Part shown: positions 43,220 to 52,074 of the stretch, in pieces
Layout of the letters: the number at the start of each line of letters is the position of its first letter
Position numbering within the stretch: the stretch's first letter is position 1
Assembly: GCA_040274725.1 (NCBI GenBank)
Contig: JBEMAQ010000012.1
Location: 1 to 64,000 of the forward strand
Length of the DNA stretch: 64,000 nt
Reading direction: 5' to 3'
From: Solibacillus sp040274725
GTDB lineage: Bacteria; Bacillota; Bacilli; Bacillales_A; Planococcaceae
Position numbers and translations under genes: made by a program
Notes under the pieces: generated by a model
What the model saw: only the letters and a program-made list of their open reading frames with translations
The model's database searches: none
Told to the model about the DNA's origin: nothing

Positions 43220-46200
43220 GTGAACGGCTTAGTTAATTTTGTACTAAAAAATAAACTCGCGGTGTGGCTACTCACGATTATTATTACAGTATTCGGGATT
43301 TATTCCGGCACGCGGATGAAGATGGAGTCGATTCCGAACATTTCGATTCCGTATTTAATTGTGATGGGGGTCTATCCGGGTGCGACGCCGGAGCGGGTAA
43401 TGGACGAGCTATCCGTACCGCTTGAAAAGGCAGTGGAGGGGCTAGAGGACGTGAAGGCGGTATTTTCAACGTCATCTCCAAACGTCTCGCAATTGCAGGT
43501 TGAATATGAATACGGCGTCGATATGGACGAAAAAAAGCGTCAGCTACAATCGGCTATTGATAGCGTGACACTGCCTGATGAGGTAGCGGAGCCGTCTGTC
43601 ATGGCGATTAGCCTCAATATGATGCCGGTCTTGGCATTGTCTGTTAGTAGCACGGAGGAGGATATTGTCGAGCTGACGTCAACGGTGGAGGACGTGCTCG
43701 TACCGAAAATTGAAAAGCTTGATGGTGTGTCCTCTGCGACCATTACCGGTCAGCATATTGAACAGGTCACGTTCACATATGACGCGGAGAAAATGGAGCA
43801 GCTCGGGCTGACCGAGGAAGACGTGCAGCAAATGGTGGAGGCGAGTAATTTAGGCGTGTCACTCGGGCTTTATGATTTTGTTGTTGGCAAAGAGGCAGTC
43901 TCGATTGATGGTAAGCTCGGCTCGGTAGAAGAACTGCGCGAACTGCTCATTCCGGTCACACCAACCGCCGCGCAGCCATCCCCATTTGCGCGTCTTGGTG
44001 ACATCGCACAAATTGAGGTGAAAGGTCTCGTACAGTCGGTATCTCGCACAAATGGTAAGGACGCGATTGCGATTCAAATTGTGAAGGGACAGCAGGCCAA
44101 TACGGTAACGGTTGTTGATGCGGTGAAGGACTTAATTGCCGAGGAACAGCAAATGAGTGGGCTAAACATTGACGTCACGCTTGACCAAGGGCAGCCGATT
44201 AAAGATTCTGTCTTCACGATGATGGAAAAGGCATTATTTGGTGGTTTGATTGCCATCATTATTATTTTAATCTTCCTGCGTGATTTCAAATCAACCATTA
44301 TTTCCGTCATTTCCATTCCAGTATCGATTTGTTTAGCGCTTATTTTACTCAACTGGCTCGACATTACACTCAACATTATGACAATCGGCGCGATGACCGT
44401 GGCGATTGGGCGCGTGATTGATGACTCGATTGTTGTTGTGGAAAATATTTATCGCCGGATTCATTTAAAAGACGAGAAGCTGGAGGGCCGCGCGCTTATT
44501 CGTGAGGCGACGATTGAAATGTTTAAGCCAATTCTGTCGTCTACACTCGTAACGGTTGCAGTATTTACACCACTTATATTTGTAGGTGGCATGGTTGGCG
44601 AATTATTTTTACCGTTCGCGCTGACAATGACATTCGCGCTCGGTGCGTCACTGCTTGTGGCGATTACGATTGTGCCAGCATTGTCGCATACATTATTTAA
44701 GAAAAAGCTCTACGGCGACAAACCAGAAAGTCAGCATCAGGGTGTAGGAAAGCTCGCTCAGTTCTACCGCAGCTTCCTCGAAAAATGCTTGAATCGCAAA
44801 TGGATTACATCGCTCATTGCGATTGTACTACTAGCAGGCTCACTTGCACTGACACCGCTCATTGGCTTCTCATTTTTAGGCTCGATGGAAGAGAAAACAA
44901 TGTATTTAACGTATACACCTAAAACGGGTGAGCTGATGACGGATACCGAGAAAAATATTGAAGCGGTGGAGAGCGAGATGCTTGCGCGTGGGGATATTGA
45001 TATGGTCCAGGTGTCGATTAACGACCCTGACAATGTCGACCCATCTGCCATGATGATGGGCGGACGCGCGAATGGGGCGCTGATGTATTTAATTTTTGAC
45101 CCCGATATGGAGAACTTCCCAGAGGTGCGTGATGACATTACTGAATACATTACGACACTTGACCAAACCGGTACATGGAAAACGCAGGAATTCTCCATGG
45201 GCATGGGTGGCAGTGATGTTAGCTACACGCTTTATAGTGAGGATTTAGATGATTTAGCAAGTGCAGCAAAGGACGTTGAGGCTGTACTCCAAACGATTCA
45301 AGGCTTAGAGGATGTCACGTCTGATTTTGAGGATGCGTATGTTGAGCATATTTTAGTCGTCGATCAGCAAAATGTCTTGCAGTACGGCTTAACGACGGCA
45401 CAAATTTTAATGGCGCTCGCGGAAAGTCAGGCGAAGGAAGTATTAACGACGGTCCAGCATGACGGTGACGAGATTGAGGTCATTGTCGAGCGCGGGGTGA
45501 GAGCTACAATGACGTCAATTGATGATATTTTAGCGATTGAAATTGATACGGCAGTCGGCCCGATGGAAATTGGTGAGTTAGTTGAAGTAAAAAAAGGCAC
45601 AACGCTCAATTCACTTGCCCGCTCAGAAGGCGAATATTATACGACAGTAAAAGGCAAGATTACCGAGCAGGATATTTCAAAAGTTACTGCTGCCGCAGAT
45701 GAAAAAATGGCCGAGCTTGATTTACCAAAAGGTGTGACAACTGGCGTATCAGGTGTCGCAGCTGATATGGAGGAAACTTTTACTAAGCTCGGTGTCGCGA
45801 TGATTGCGGCGATTGCGATTGTTTACTTTATTTTAGTTGTGACATTTGGTGAGGGTCTAGCACCGTTTGCGATTCTGTTCTCACTACCGTTTGCGGTTAT
45901 TGGCGCGTGGGTCGGGTTATTTCTTACAAACCAAACGATTTCTGTTTCGGTGTTAATGGGCTTACTCATGCTTATTGGGATTGTCGTGACGAATGCTATT
46001 GTTCTCGTTGACCGTATTATTCAAATGGAGCATGCGGGACTGACGATGCGTGAGGCGATTTTAGAAGCTGGTGCAACAAGGCTACGCCCGATTTTAATGA
46101 CGGCGATTGCGACAATGGGAGCAATGCTGCCAATGGCGTTCGGCGCAGGTGGTGGCGGCCTGATTTCAAAAGATTTAGCCATTACGGTAATTGGTGGTTT

Positions 46201-46300
46201 GTTCACATCGACGATTTTGACGCTTATTGTTGTGCCGATTGTGTATGAGATTTTATCGAAGCTGTTGAAGAAAAATCGGATGGATGTGGAGGACAATTAA
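43220..46300 (+). CDS. RND-family efflux pump (AcrB/SwrC-like)
   Basis: The roughly 1026-residue inner-membrane transporter has twelve helices and two large extracytoplasmic loops. Features are NKLAVWLLTIIITVFGIYSG at TM1, IPYLIVMGVYPGATPERV, GRVIDDSIVVVENIYR (TM4 with the proton-relay aspartates), TIVPALSHTLF, and the second-half GIVVTNAIVLVDRI. It exports drugs, surfactants or fatty acids by proton exchange. No membrane-fusion protein or outer-membrane partner is present, as expected in a Gram-positive. Start: GTG at 43220, 6 nt after AAAGGGGTGG. Confidence 0.92.
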   Translation: MNGLVNFVLKNKLAVWLLTIIITVFGIYSGTRMKMESIPNISIPYLIVMGVYPGATPERVMDELSVPLEKAVEGLEDVKAVFSTSSPNVSQLQVEYEYGVDMDEKKRQLQSAIDSVTLPDEVAEPSVMAISLNMMPVLALSVSSTEEDIVELTSTVEDVLVPKIEKLDGVSSATITGQHIEQVTFTYDAEKMEQLGLTEEDVQQMVEASNLGVSLGLYDFVVGKEAVSIDGKLGSVEELRELLIPVTPTAAQPSPFARLGDIAQIEVKGLVQSVSRTNGKDAIAIQIVKGQQANTVTVVDAVKDLIAEEQQMSGLNIDVTLDQGQPIKDSVFTMMEKALFGGLIAIIIILIFLRDFKSTIISVISIPVSICLALILLNWLDITLNIMTIGAMTVAIGRVIDDSIVVVENIYRRIHLKDEKLEGRALIREATIEMFKPILSSTLVTVAVFTPLIFVGGMVGELFLPFALTMTFALGASLLVAITIVPALSHTLFKKKLYGDKPESQHQGVGKLAQFYRSFLEKCLNRKWITSLIAIVLLAGSLALTPLIGFSFLGSMEEKTMYLTYTPKTGELMTDTEKNIEAVESEMLARGDIDMVQVSINDPDNVDPSAMMMGGRANGALMYLIFDPDMENFPEVRDDITEYITTLDQTGTWKTQEFSMGMGGSDVSYTLYSEDLDDLASAAKDVEAVLQTIQGLEDVTSDFEDAYVEHILVVDQQNVLQYGLTTAQILMALAESQAKEVLTTVQHDGDEIEVIVERGVRATMTSIDDILAIEIDTAVGPMEIGELVEVKKGTTLNSLARSEGEYYTTVKGKITEQDISKVTAAADEKMAELDLPKGVTTGVSGVAADMEETFTKLGVAMIAAIAIVYFILVVTFGEGLAPFAILFSLPFAVIGAWVGLFLTNQTISVSVLMGLLMLIGIVVTNAIVLVDRIIQMEHAGLTMREAILEAGATRLRPILMTAIATMGAMLPMAFGAGGGGLISKDLAITVIGGLFTSTILTLIVVPIVYEILSKLLKKNRMDVEDN

Positions 46301-46304
46301 GGGA

Positions 46305-46338
46305 GAGGTGGTAGCGCGTGCGCTACCACCTCTTTTTT
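46305..46338. terminator. Strong bidirectional terminator
   Basis: GAGGTGGTAGCG pairs perfectly with CGCTACCACCTC around CGTG, then TTTTTT. Confidence 0.9.
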
Positions 46339-47506
46339 ACGATTGAAACCGCTTAAACCGTACCATATACACAATCCCAATCGCCGGACCAACCGCTAAA
46401 AAGCTAAACACCCACTGCCAGCCGACGATTTGCTGAAGTAATGGAATGAGATTGATTGACACAATCGTTAATAAAAAGCCGAGGCACATTTGAAAGGTGA
46501 GCGCGGTACCGACATACGCCTCGTCGGCCGCCTCTGCCACCGCGGCAGAATACTGCGCGGAATCGGCAATAATGGAGACGCCCCAAGTGATGGCAAACAC
46601 GATTGTCAAGGCCCACTGACCACCAAATGTAAAGCCAATGCTAACCGCACAAATGCCGCTAATAATCATAGAGAGAATCGTGACATTCGCTCGTCCGATT
46701 TTGTCTGATAAAAGGCCACCTACTACACAGCCAATCGCGCCGGCAATACCAATGGTAATAAATGACCATATCGCAATAAACTGCGCCGAGGCGATTGGGT
46801 GGCTTGCGGCAAAAAATACCGGAATCCACGTCCACATGGCGTAAAGCTCCCACACATGACCTAAATAGCCGTAGTTGGCAAGCATTATGCGCTTATTTTT
46901 CACAACGTCCTTTAAATGACTGAGTGAAAAGGGCGTTTTTGGTGCGGTGTGTGGTGCATCCTTTAATAAAAACTGCATAATCATTGCCGCAAGTAAGGCA
47001 AGCACCGAGCTACTAATGACGATTATTTGCCAGTCAACGTTACTCGTAAATCCTCGAATGAGATGTGGGAAGGCCGAGCCAATTGTTAGTGCCGCGATTA
47101 GTATGCCCAGTGCCGTTCCGCGCCGCTGCGGAAACCACCCAGCAAGTAGCTTGACGGCAACCGGGTACACGCCGGCAAGCACGATGCCTGTGAGGACGCG
47201 GATGGTGATGCCAGCTAGAGCGGAATCCGTAAAGAGTAGCAGGCAGTTAATCACTGCGCCTAGAAGTGCGGACAATGCAAAAATCGTACGCGCATTAAAG
47301 CGGTCTGCAAGCCCGAAGAGTGCACTACAAAATGCGCCGATGACAAAGCCCGCAGGTACCGCCGCCGATAGCCACGCTTTTATGGAATCCGCTACCCTCC
47401 AACGCAGTACGAGCTCATCCGCAATAACAGACGCACTAAACCACAAGCTGAGTGCGCATAAAATAGCAGTACTAATGAACAACAGTGCTCTCCAACGTCC
47501 GACCAT
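46337..47506 (-). CDS. Major facilitator superfamily transporter
   Basis: The 389-residue protein has about twelve helices. FGLADRFNARTIF is the TM2-3 loop, WFPQRRGTALGILI is typical of the nitrate, sugar-phosphate or cyanate type MFS groups, and GGLLSDKIGRANVTI is the second-half loop. AAGGAGG lies 7 nt before the ATG. Substrate unknown. Confidence 0.85.
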   Translation of the reverse strand: MVGRWRALLFISTAILCALSLWFSASVIADELVLRWRVADSIKAWLSAAVPAGFVIGAFCSALFGLADRFNARTIFALSALLGAVINCLLLFTDSALAGITIRVLTGIVLAGVYPVAVKLLAGWFPQRRGTALGILIAALTIGSAFPHLIRGFTSNVDWQIIVISSSVLALLAAMIMQFLLKDAPHTAPKTPFSLSHLKDVVKNKRIMLANYGYLGHVWELYAMWTWIPVFFAASHPIASAQFIAIWSFITIGIAGAIGCVVGGLLSDKIGRANVTILSMIISGICAVSIGFTFGGQWALTIVFAITWGVSIIADSAQYSAAVAEAADEAYVGTALTFQMCLGFLLTIVSINLIPLLQQIVGWQWVFSFLAVGPAIGIVYMVRFKRFQS

Positions 47507-47631
47507 CCGCTAACCTCCTTATGTTACTATTGATTAAAATTGTAAAATTAATGAAAAGTTCTGTCAACAGACGGTGGAGATTTGTTCTTTTTATGGAAAT
47601 TTGTATAGTGTAACAGCAGGGAGGTGTTAGC

Positions 47632-47757
47632 ATGTGGCAACAAAATTTAATCATGGTACTTGCAGCAGTGCTTTGCTGGGGGCTCGTGATAGCCGCAATC
47701 ATGTATACATACAAAAAGCAGCCAGACACGGTAAGATCATTCTTGCTTATCTCGTAG
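47632..47757 (+). CDS. Small single-helix membrane protein, 41 aa
   Basis: The frame MWQQNLIMVLAAVLCWGLVI plus AAIMYTYKKQPDTVRSFLLIS follows a clear GGGAGGTGTTAGC site. One hydrophobic helix is followed by a basic turn. DNA after its stop joins a truncated gene, so its C-terminus could itself be a fusion product (the natural tail may have been cut near YKKQPDT). Confidence 0.45.
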   Translation: MWQQNLIMVLAAVLCWGLVIAAIMYTYKKQPDTVRSFLLIS

Positions 47758-47815
47758 GACGGTCTTCATTTTCGCTTACATTTACTTATTATCCGCGCAT
47801 TCAGTTGACACACTC

Positions 47816-48068
47816 ATTTTTGTTAAAAGGAAGTGGGGCATTGCCTTTTCCTGAACAGTGGAGCGAGATTATGATAAACGTAAAAAAGTCAGCAGCACCA
47901 CCAGCTAATTTTAGCTTCTTTTCGGAAGGAGTACCGGAAGAATTTACTTTTTGGGCAACATACGATGATGCCTTCCTTGAAGGGAGCGGCTCTACATATG
48001 TGACAGGTGAGGTGAAGTCGGGCGTGTCATTTTTTATGTATATGGATGACTGGCAGTTAGAGCAATAG
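47816..48068 (+). pseudogene. N-terminally truncated remnant of an unidentified protein
   Basis: The frame reads GSGALPFPEQWSEIMINVKK, FSFFSEGVPEEFTFWATYDD and ends YMDDWQLEQ. It looks coding and conserved in style (many aromatics, strand-rich) but has no start signal. The best internal ATG (47870) lacks a binding site. I do not recognise the family. A deletion seems to have joined it to the small gene upstream. Confidence 0.4.
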
Positions 48069-48112
48069 AAGGGGATATAGAGTACCTATAAAAATAAAGC
48101 TAGAAACGTAAG

Positions 48113-48148
48113 AAAGCCTGTTAAACAGCAAATGTTTAACAGGCTTTT
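48113..48148. terminator. Bidirectional terminator
   Basis: AAAGCCTGTTAAAC pairs with GTTTAACAGGCTTTT. Confidence 0.85.
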
Positions 48149-48150
48149 CC

Positions 48151-49149
48151 TCACGTATACGCATTAAAAATCACATACCAAACGACCGAAAACACCACAA
48201 GTGCAAATACATGACGCCATTTATACATTTCAAGCATGCCGATAAACTCGCGCGTAAAGGCATTGGGCAAATAATAAAACGCAGTAGTTGAGCCGACGCC
48301 TTGTGCTGCGAGCCCGACTTTTTTGGCATAAAAGCCGCCGCGCAGCACGTGGAAATTATTGGTAACGAAAATCCCCTTTGGCTGATTGAACCGCACGTCG
48401 ATTAGCTTCTTCGAGAAAGCCATATTTTCAAGCGTCGTCGTGGATTTATCTTCCATTAAAACATCCTCGTCGGGGACATTAAAATGATCATGAATATACT
48501 TTTTCATCGCAAATGCCTCGGACACATTTTCGTCATGTCCTTGCCCGCCGGATACAATAATGAGCGGCCTGCACCCATATTTCGCGTATTGCTGCACCGC
48601 TTTTTTCAGGCGGCTTGCAAGAAGTGGTGGCACGCGGTCACCGATAATACCGGACCCGAGCACGATGATATAATCCGGCGTATACAAAATGGGCCGATAC
48701 ACATAAAGACCAGCATACAGCACGGTCGCCGTATAAAATGCCGCAAAATAGCTAAAAATACCCGTTACATACAGTAAAAGTAGCTCAACAAAATGATTCA
48801 TTGTCGTAAAGCTATACGAAAGTGTAAACAAAATCAGCATCGCAAGCGTCGCGAGTCCAATGAGCGCTACAAATAAATTGGACTTCTTCTTGCCCTCTTT
48901 TTCCATTAAATACTTACTGTTTGAAAACGTCAGGACACTAAACGTAAGCATGGTCGCCGGAACTAGCGCGAAAATCATAATAATTGACAATGTATAGGTC
49001 AAATCGTCACTAAAGTTTTCATTGAAAATAAACACATCGATGAAGTTCAATGCAAACGACAACAATAGCGCAATGACGACGTAAATATTGCTGTACCAGC
49101 GCGGCTCAATAATGACTAAAAATAGTAATAATGCAACAAGGACAAACAC
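48151..49149 (-). CDS. YdcF-type DUF218 protein with multi-helix membrane domain
   Basis: The 332-residue protein has about six N-terminal transmembrane helices (to about residue 150) and then a DUF218 domain: PDYIIVLGSGIIGDRVPPLL, LIIVSGGQGHDENVSEA, STTTLENMAFSKKLI and GIFVTNNFHVLRGGFYAKK. A last helix ends the protein. Thought to act in envelope metabolism; the reaction is unknown. GTG start after GAGGTGCGCGT. Confidence 0.85.
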   Translation of the reverse strand: MFVLVALLLFLVIIEPRWYSNIYVVIALLLSFALNFIDVFIFNENFSDDLTYTLSIIMIFALVPATMLTFSVLTFSNSKYLMEKEGKKKSNLFVALIGLATLAMLILFTLSYSFTTMNHFVELLLLYVTGIFSYFAAFYTATVLYAGLYVYRPILYTPDYIIVLGSGIIGDRVPPLLASRLKKAVQQYAKYGCRPLIIVSGGQGHDENVSEAFAMKKYIHDHFNVPDEDVLMEDKSTTTLENMAFSKKLIDVRFNQPKGIFVTNNFHVLRGGFYAKKVGLAAQGVGSTTAFYYLPNAFTREFIGMLEMYKWRHVFALVVFSVVWYVIFNAYT

Positions 49150-49250
49150 ACGCGCACCTCAATTCTCTCTATTTTTCCATTCTTTACCCATTATAAGCGA
49201 TATGCCCACAGCTTTTGCAAAATTAACAGCGTTCACGACATTTCAAACGA

Positions 49251-49317
49251 ATTTCACAAAATTGTCTCAAAGCTGTCATAGGAGTTTTCATTAAATTTCA
49301 CAATTTGATTGTAAAGT
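49251..49317 (+). promoter_or_regulatory. Activated promoter of the first nosL with two TTGTGAAAT-like boxes
   Basis: ATTTCACAA occurs at 49251-49259 and 49295-49303. Nine nt after the second ATTTCACA lies TAAAGT (49312-49317), a plausible -10. No good -35 is present. The reverse complement TTGTGAAAT resembles the TTTGTGAAT consensus I recall for the redox response regulator ResD. The nosD promoter has the same layout. Confidence 0.5.
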
Positions 49318-49350
49318 AAAGGTGTACATAACGACTAGGAGGAATTTTAG

Positions 49351-49983
49351 ATGAAAAAGATCATAGCGATTTTACCGCTTGCGGCACTGTTATATGCATG
49401 CGGTGATCAACAAGCGGAGCCGGTAGAGCCAGCAACACCCGCAACAGAGGTCGTAGAAAAGGACATGAAGCCGGTTTATGTAGCGACCGCGGCGGAATGG
49501 GAAATTGATGAGCGCTTATCAGAGCCGACAGCGGATACGGTTTGTGAAATGTGTAATATGAAGGTGTATATGAAGAATGAGGAAATGGGCGTGTTCTCCG
49601 CGCAGGCAGTGAAACCAGACGGCAGCACCGCATTTTATGATGATATCGGCTGCTTACTAAATGCTGAGCTTGCGCAAAATCAAGTAAACGAAAAATTTGT
49701 ACGCGATTATGTGACGCTGAACTGGATCAATGTAGAAGAAGCGACATTAGTTAAAACACAATTAAAATCCCCGATGAACTGGGGCTATATTTTCTTCAAA
49801 TTTGAAGAGGATGCACAGACTTATATTGCGGAAAATCCCGGTGCGGTCATTGAAGAGCTTGACGTGGTGAAGCAGGCCGCAAAAGAGCGTCGTGAAAAGA
49901 AATTAGCGGAACAGGCAAAGCATAACGACCAAAACGGCGACATGCATGGTGATGCGCACGATGAAGAAGGGCACACACACTAA
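49351..49983 (+). CDS. nosL: NosL-like copper-chaperone lipoprotein with His-rich tail
   Basis: The 210-residue lipoprotein has the lipobox LLYAC (Cys17). After a Pro/Glu-rich linker, the NosL core shows CEMCNMKVY (C-x2-C-x-M), FYDDIGCLLNAEL and LKSPMNWGYIFF. The C-terminus is a long charged extension ending HGDAHDEEGHTH, a likely metal-binding tail. NosL delivers Cu(I) to nitrous oxide reductase. It has its own promoter and terminator, separate from the nosD operon that carries a second nosL. No nosZ is present. Confidence 0.88.
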   Translation: MKKIIAILPLAALLYACGDQQAEPVEPATPATEVVEKDMKPVYVATAAEWEIDERLSEPTADTVCEMCNMKVYMKNEEMGVFSAQAVKPDGSTAFYDDIGCLLNAELAQNQVNEKFVRDYVTLNWINVEEATLVKTQLKSPMNWGYIFFKFEEDAQTYIAENPGAVIEELDVVKQAAKERREKKLAEQAKHNDQNGDMHGDAHDEEGHTH

Positions 49984-49986
49984 AAG

Positions 49987-50020
49987 AAAAGCTGTGTATC
50001 GAGTAGATACACGGCTTTTT
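49987..50020 (+). terminator. Terminator of the first nosL
   Basis: AAAAGCTGTGTATC pairs with GATACACGGCTTTTT. Confidence 0.8.
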
Positions 50021-50081
50021 CAGAATTAAAGAAATTTTACATTTTCGCATTGTGAACAACTTAAGGCAAAGTCTATTTTAC

Positions 50082-50199
50082 GTCCAGGCTAAAGCGCCAG
50101 CCCCTCGAGGTCGCTTCAATCCCTCGGGTGAAAGTAAAGAGCACACTTTCACTTCGGGCTTTCCAGCGCTTGTCGGGGCTGAGCAGGCGCTTTAGCCTT
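50082..50199. repeat. Interspersed palindromic repeat of Bacillales type
   Basis: GGCTAAAGCGCC (50087-50098) and GGCGCTTTAGCC (50186-50197) are perfect complements. They enclose AGCCCCTCGAGGTC and GCTTGTCGGGGCTGAGCAGG, phrases I remember as a common intergenic repeat in Lysinibacillus/Bacillus genomes. It lies between the nosL terminator and the nosD promoter. Confidence 0.7.
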
Positions 50200-50210
50200 T
50201 TGCTTGTGTG

Positions 50211-50265
50211 ATTCACAAACCTGTCAAATGAATTTCAACTAGATTTCACATTTGCGTCGTACAAT
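50211..50265 (+). promoter_or_regulatory. Activated promoter of the nosD operon
   Basis: ATTCACAAA at 50211-50219 is the exact complement of TTTGTGAAT. ATTTCACA at 50243-50250 is followed after 9 nt by TACAAT (50260-50265). No -35 hexamer is evident. The spacing from ATTTCACA to the -10 is identical to that in front of the first nosL. Confidence 0.5.
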
Positions 50266-50299
50266 AAATGTAAATTTTAATACCTTTGGGGGTTTGATA

Positions 50300-51622
50300 A
50301 TGAGGCCATTACGATGGATAATCGCGCTTTTCCTCACACTACAATTTGCTATTCCTGTTAGCGCGATGCAGCATGATCACGGAGAGATGCCTAGTTTCAA
50401 GCCGGTTATAATTGATCCGAATAAAAAAAGCGAGCTGCAAACATTAATTAACGACACGCCCGTTGGAGGTGTGCTGCAGCTAGAGGATAAAGTATACCGC
50501 GGCGTGATTCAAATTACGAAGCCGATTACGATTCGCGGGACAGCGGAGACACAAATTTATTCGCTGTCGACCATCTTTAGTATGACGGATACGGAGAATG
50601 TCACGCTTGAAAACGTTACGTTAAAGGCGGACGAACTCGCTGTTATTGCAACGAATGTCAAAAATCTTACGTTCTCCAATGTACGTATTGAGGAGGCAAA
50701 CGGTGGCATTCAAATTTTTAATAGTGAAAATATCACGTTTGATCACCTGACAATTAGCGGACCGGGTGGGCATTTTTCAACGAAGGAAAACGCCGTTGCG
50801 ATTTACGAGTCGAAGCAGGTGACGATGACAAATAACGACATTTGGGATGTGCTAGACGGCTTTTATTTGGAAAGTGTGAAGGGCATTACCGGTAGCGGCA
50901 ATACGATTACCGACAGCCGCTATGGTTTTCATATGATGTATAGCGACGATAGCAAGCTCCACAATAATACACTGATGAATAATATGACCGGGCTCATGAT
51001 TATGATTGCAAAAAACGTCGAGCTGACAGACAACAAAATTCTACGTCAGCGTTCGCTAAATAGTCTTGGTGTGTATTTATATGACGTGGAAAATGTGGCG
51101 TTTCGCGGCAATGCGATGACGGAAAACACGACGGCAATGGACATTCAGCAGGCGCGCGCGCTCATTATTGAGGACAATGTATTTACGACAAATGGCACGG
51201 TGTTTCAGGTGAAACGAAGCGAGACCGCGCTTATTACGAATAATGAATTGAATGCTAATATTTTAACGGTGCGCACGGATCATCAAGGTGTGCAGCTTGT
51301 GCGCAATATGTACGATGACTATACGGGCGATGATTTTGATAAAAATGGCATTGGTGACACATCGCATATCGCAGCGAATGCGTTCGGTCAATGGATGGTG
51401 AAAAAGCCGGTGTACCAATATTTTATGGAGTCGCCGAGCGTCGTGACGTTAAATTTGATGGAAACGGACATCACAGATACGAAAAACCAGCTCGTCTTGG
51501 ATGCTGAGCCAGTCGTGAAAGTGAGTACGCGCGTTCTACAGCTTGACGTGCAGCCGGTGCAACTCGCAGTGAGTGGCGCGGCATTAATTGGTTTACTTAT
51601 GTTAAGGAGGAAATGGAAATGA
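50300..51622 (+). CDS. nosD: NosD-like periplasmic-type right-handed beta-helix protein
   Basis: The roughly 440-residue exported protein has a signal peptide (residues 1-22). A parallel beta-helix of many N-x-(I/L)-x-x-N turns follows (ENITFDHLTI, DGFYLESVKGITGSGNTI, SRYGFHMMYSDDSKLHNNTL, GVYLYDVENVAF). A C-terminal membrane helix (LAVSGAALIGLLML) with a basic end closes it. NosD works with the NosFY ABC transporter in building the copper-sulphur centre of N2O reductase. The ATG at 50300 after TTTGGGGG is preferred. It overlaps the next nosL by 4 nt (ATGA). Confidence 0.9.
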   Translation: MRPLRWIIALFLTLQFAIPVSAMQHDHGEMPSFKPVIIDPNKKSELQTLINDTPVGGVLQLEDKVYRGVIQITKPITIRGTAETQIYSLSTIFSMTDTENVTLENVTLKADELAVIATNVKNLTFSNVRIEEANGGIQIFNSENITFDHLTISGPGGHFSTKENAVAIYESKQVTMTNNDIWDVLDGFYLESVKGITGSGNTITDSRYGFHMMYSDDSKLHNNTLMNNMTGLMIMIAKNVELTDNKILRQRSLNSLGVYLYDVENVAFRGNAMTENTTAMDIQQARALIIEDNVFTTNGTVFQVKRSETALITNNELNANILTVRTDHQGVQLVRNMYDDYTGDDFDKNGIGDTSHIAANAFGQWMVKKPVYQYFMESPSVVTLNLMETDITDTKNQLVLDAEPVVKVSTRVLQLDVQPVQLAVSGAALIGLLMLRRKWK

Positions 51623-52074
51623 AGCAACTAAAATTAACGTTATTATTTTGTACAGCCTTATTACTCGCAGCGTGCGGCGGAGATTTAGAGCCGCGCGAGG
51701 TCAATTCAGAAACCGATGTGTGCATTATGTGTAATATGAGCGTCACGCATATTGACTATGCCGCGCAAATCGTCAAGAAAAACGGCGACCATCTTATTTT
51801 TGATGACTTAGGCTGCTTAATGGAATACATCCATGAATACGGCGAAGATGAAATTGGGGCGAGCTATATTATGGAAACGGATTCTCCAAACTGGCTGAAC
51901 GTCAAAGAAGCGGTGTATGTGTATGCAAAGGATTACTGGACACCGATGAACTACGGCGTCTTAGCGTTTGCGACAACAGAAGCGGCCAAAAGCTATATGA
52001 GCGAGCAGCCAGGGGAGCTACTGGCGTATGAGGATTTACTAACATTTAACTGGGGAGTGCACGCACACGAATGA
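51619..52074 (+). CDS. nosL: Second NosL-like copper-chaperone lipoprotein
   Basis: The roughly 151-residue lipoprotein has the lipobox LLLAAC, CIMCNMSVTH (C-x2-C-x-M), LIFDDLGCLMEYI and YWTPMNYGVLAF. It is shorter than the first NosL and lacks its His-rich tail. AAGGAGG lies 8 nt before the ATG at 51619. Both ends overlap neighbours by ATGA, so it is translationally coupled to nosD and nosY. Confidence 0.88.
   Translation: MKQLKLTLLFCTALLLAACGGDLEPREVNSETDVCIMCNMSVTHIDYAAQIVKKNGDHLIFDDLGCLMEYIHEYGEDEIGASYIMETDSPNWLNVKEAVYVYAKDYWTPMNYGVLAFATTEAAKSYMSEQPGELLAYEDLLTFNWGVHAHE

Noticed and set aside
50206..50220. Fnr box in front of nosD
   Set aside because: TTGTGTGATTCACAA is palindromic but its spacer does not fit TGTGA-N6-TCACA; the ResD-like reading fits better.
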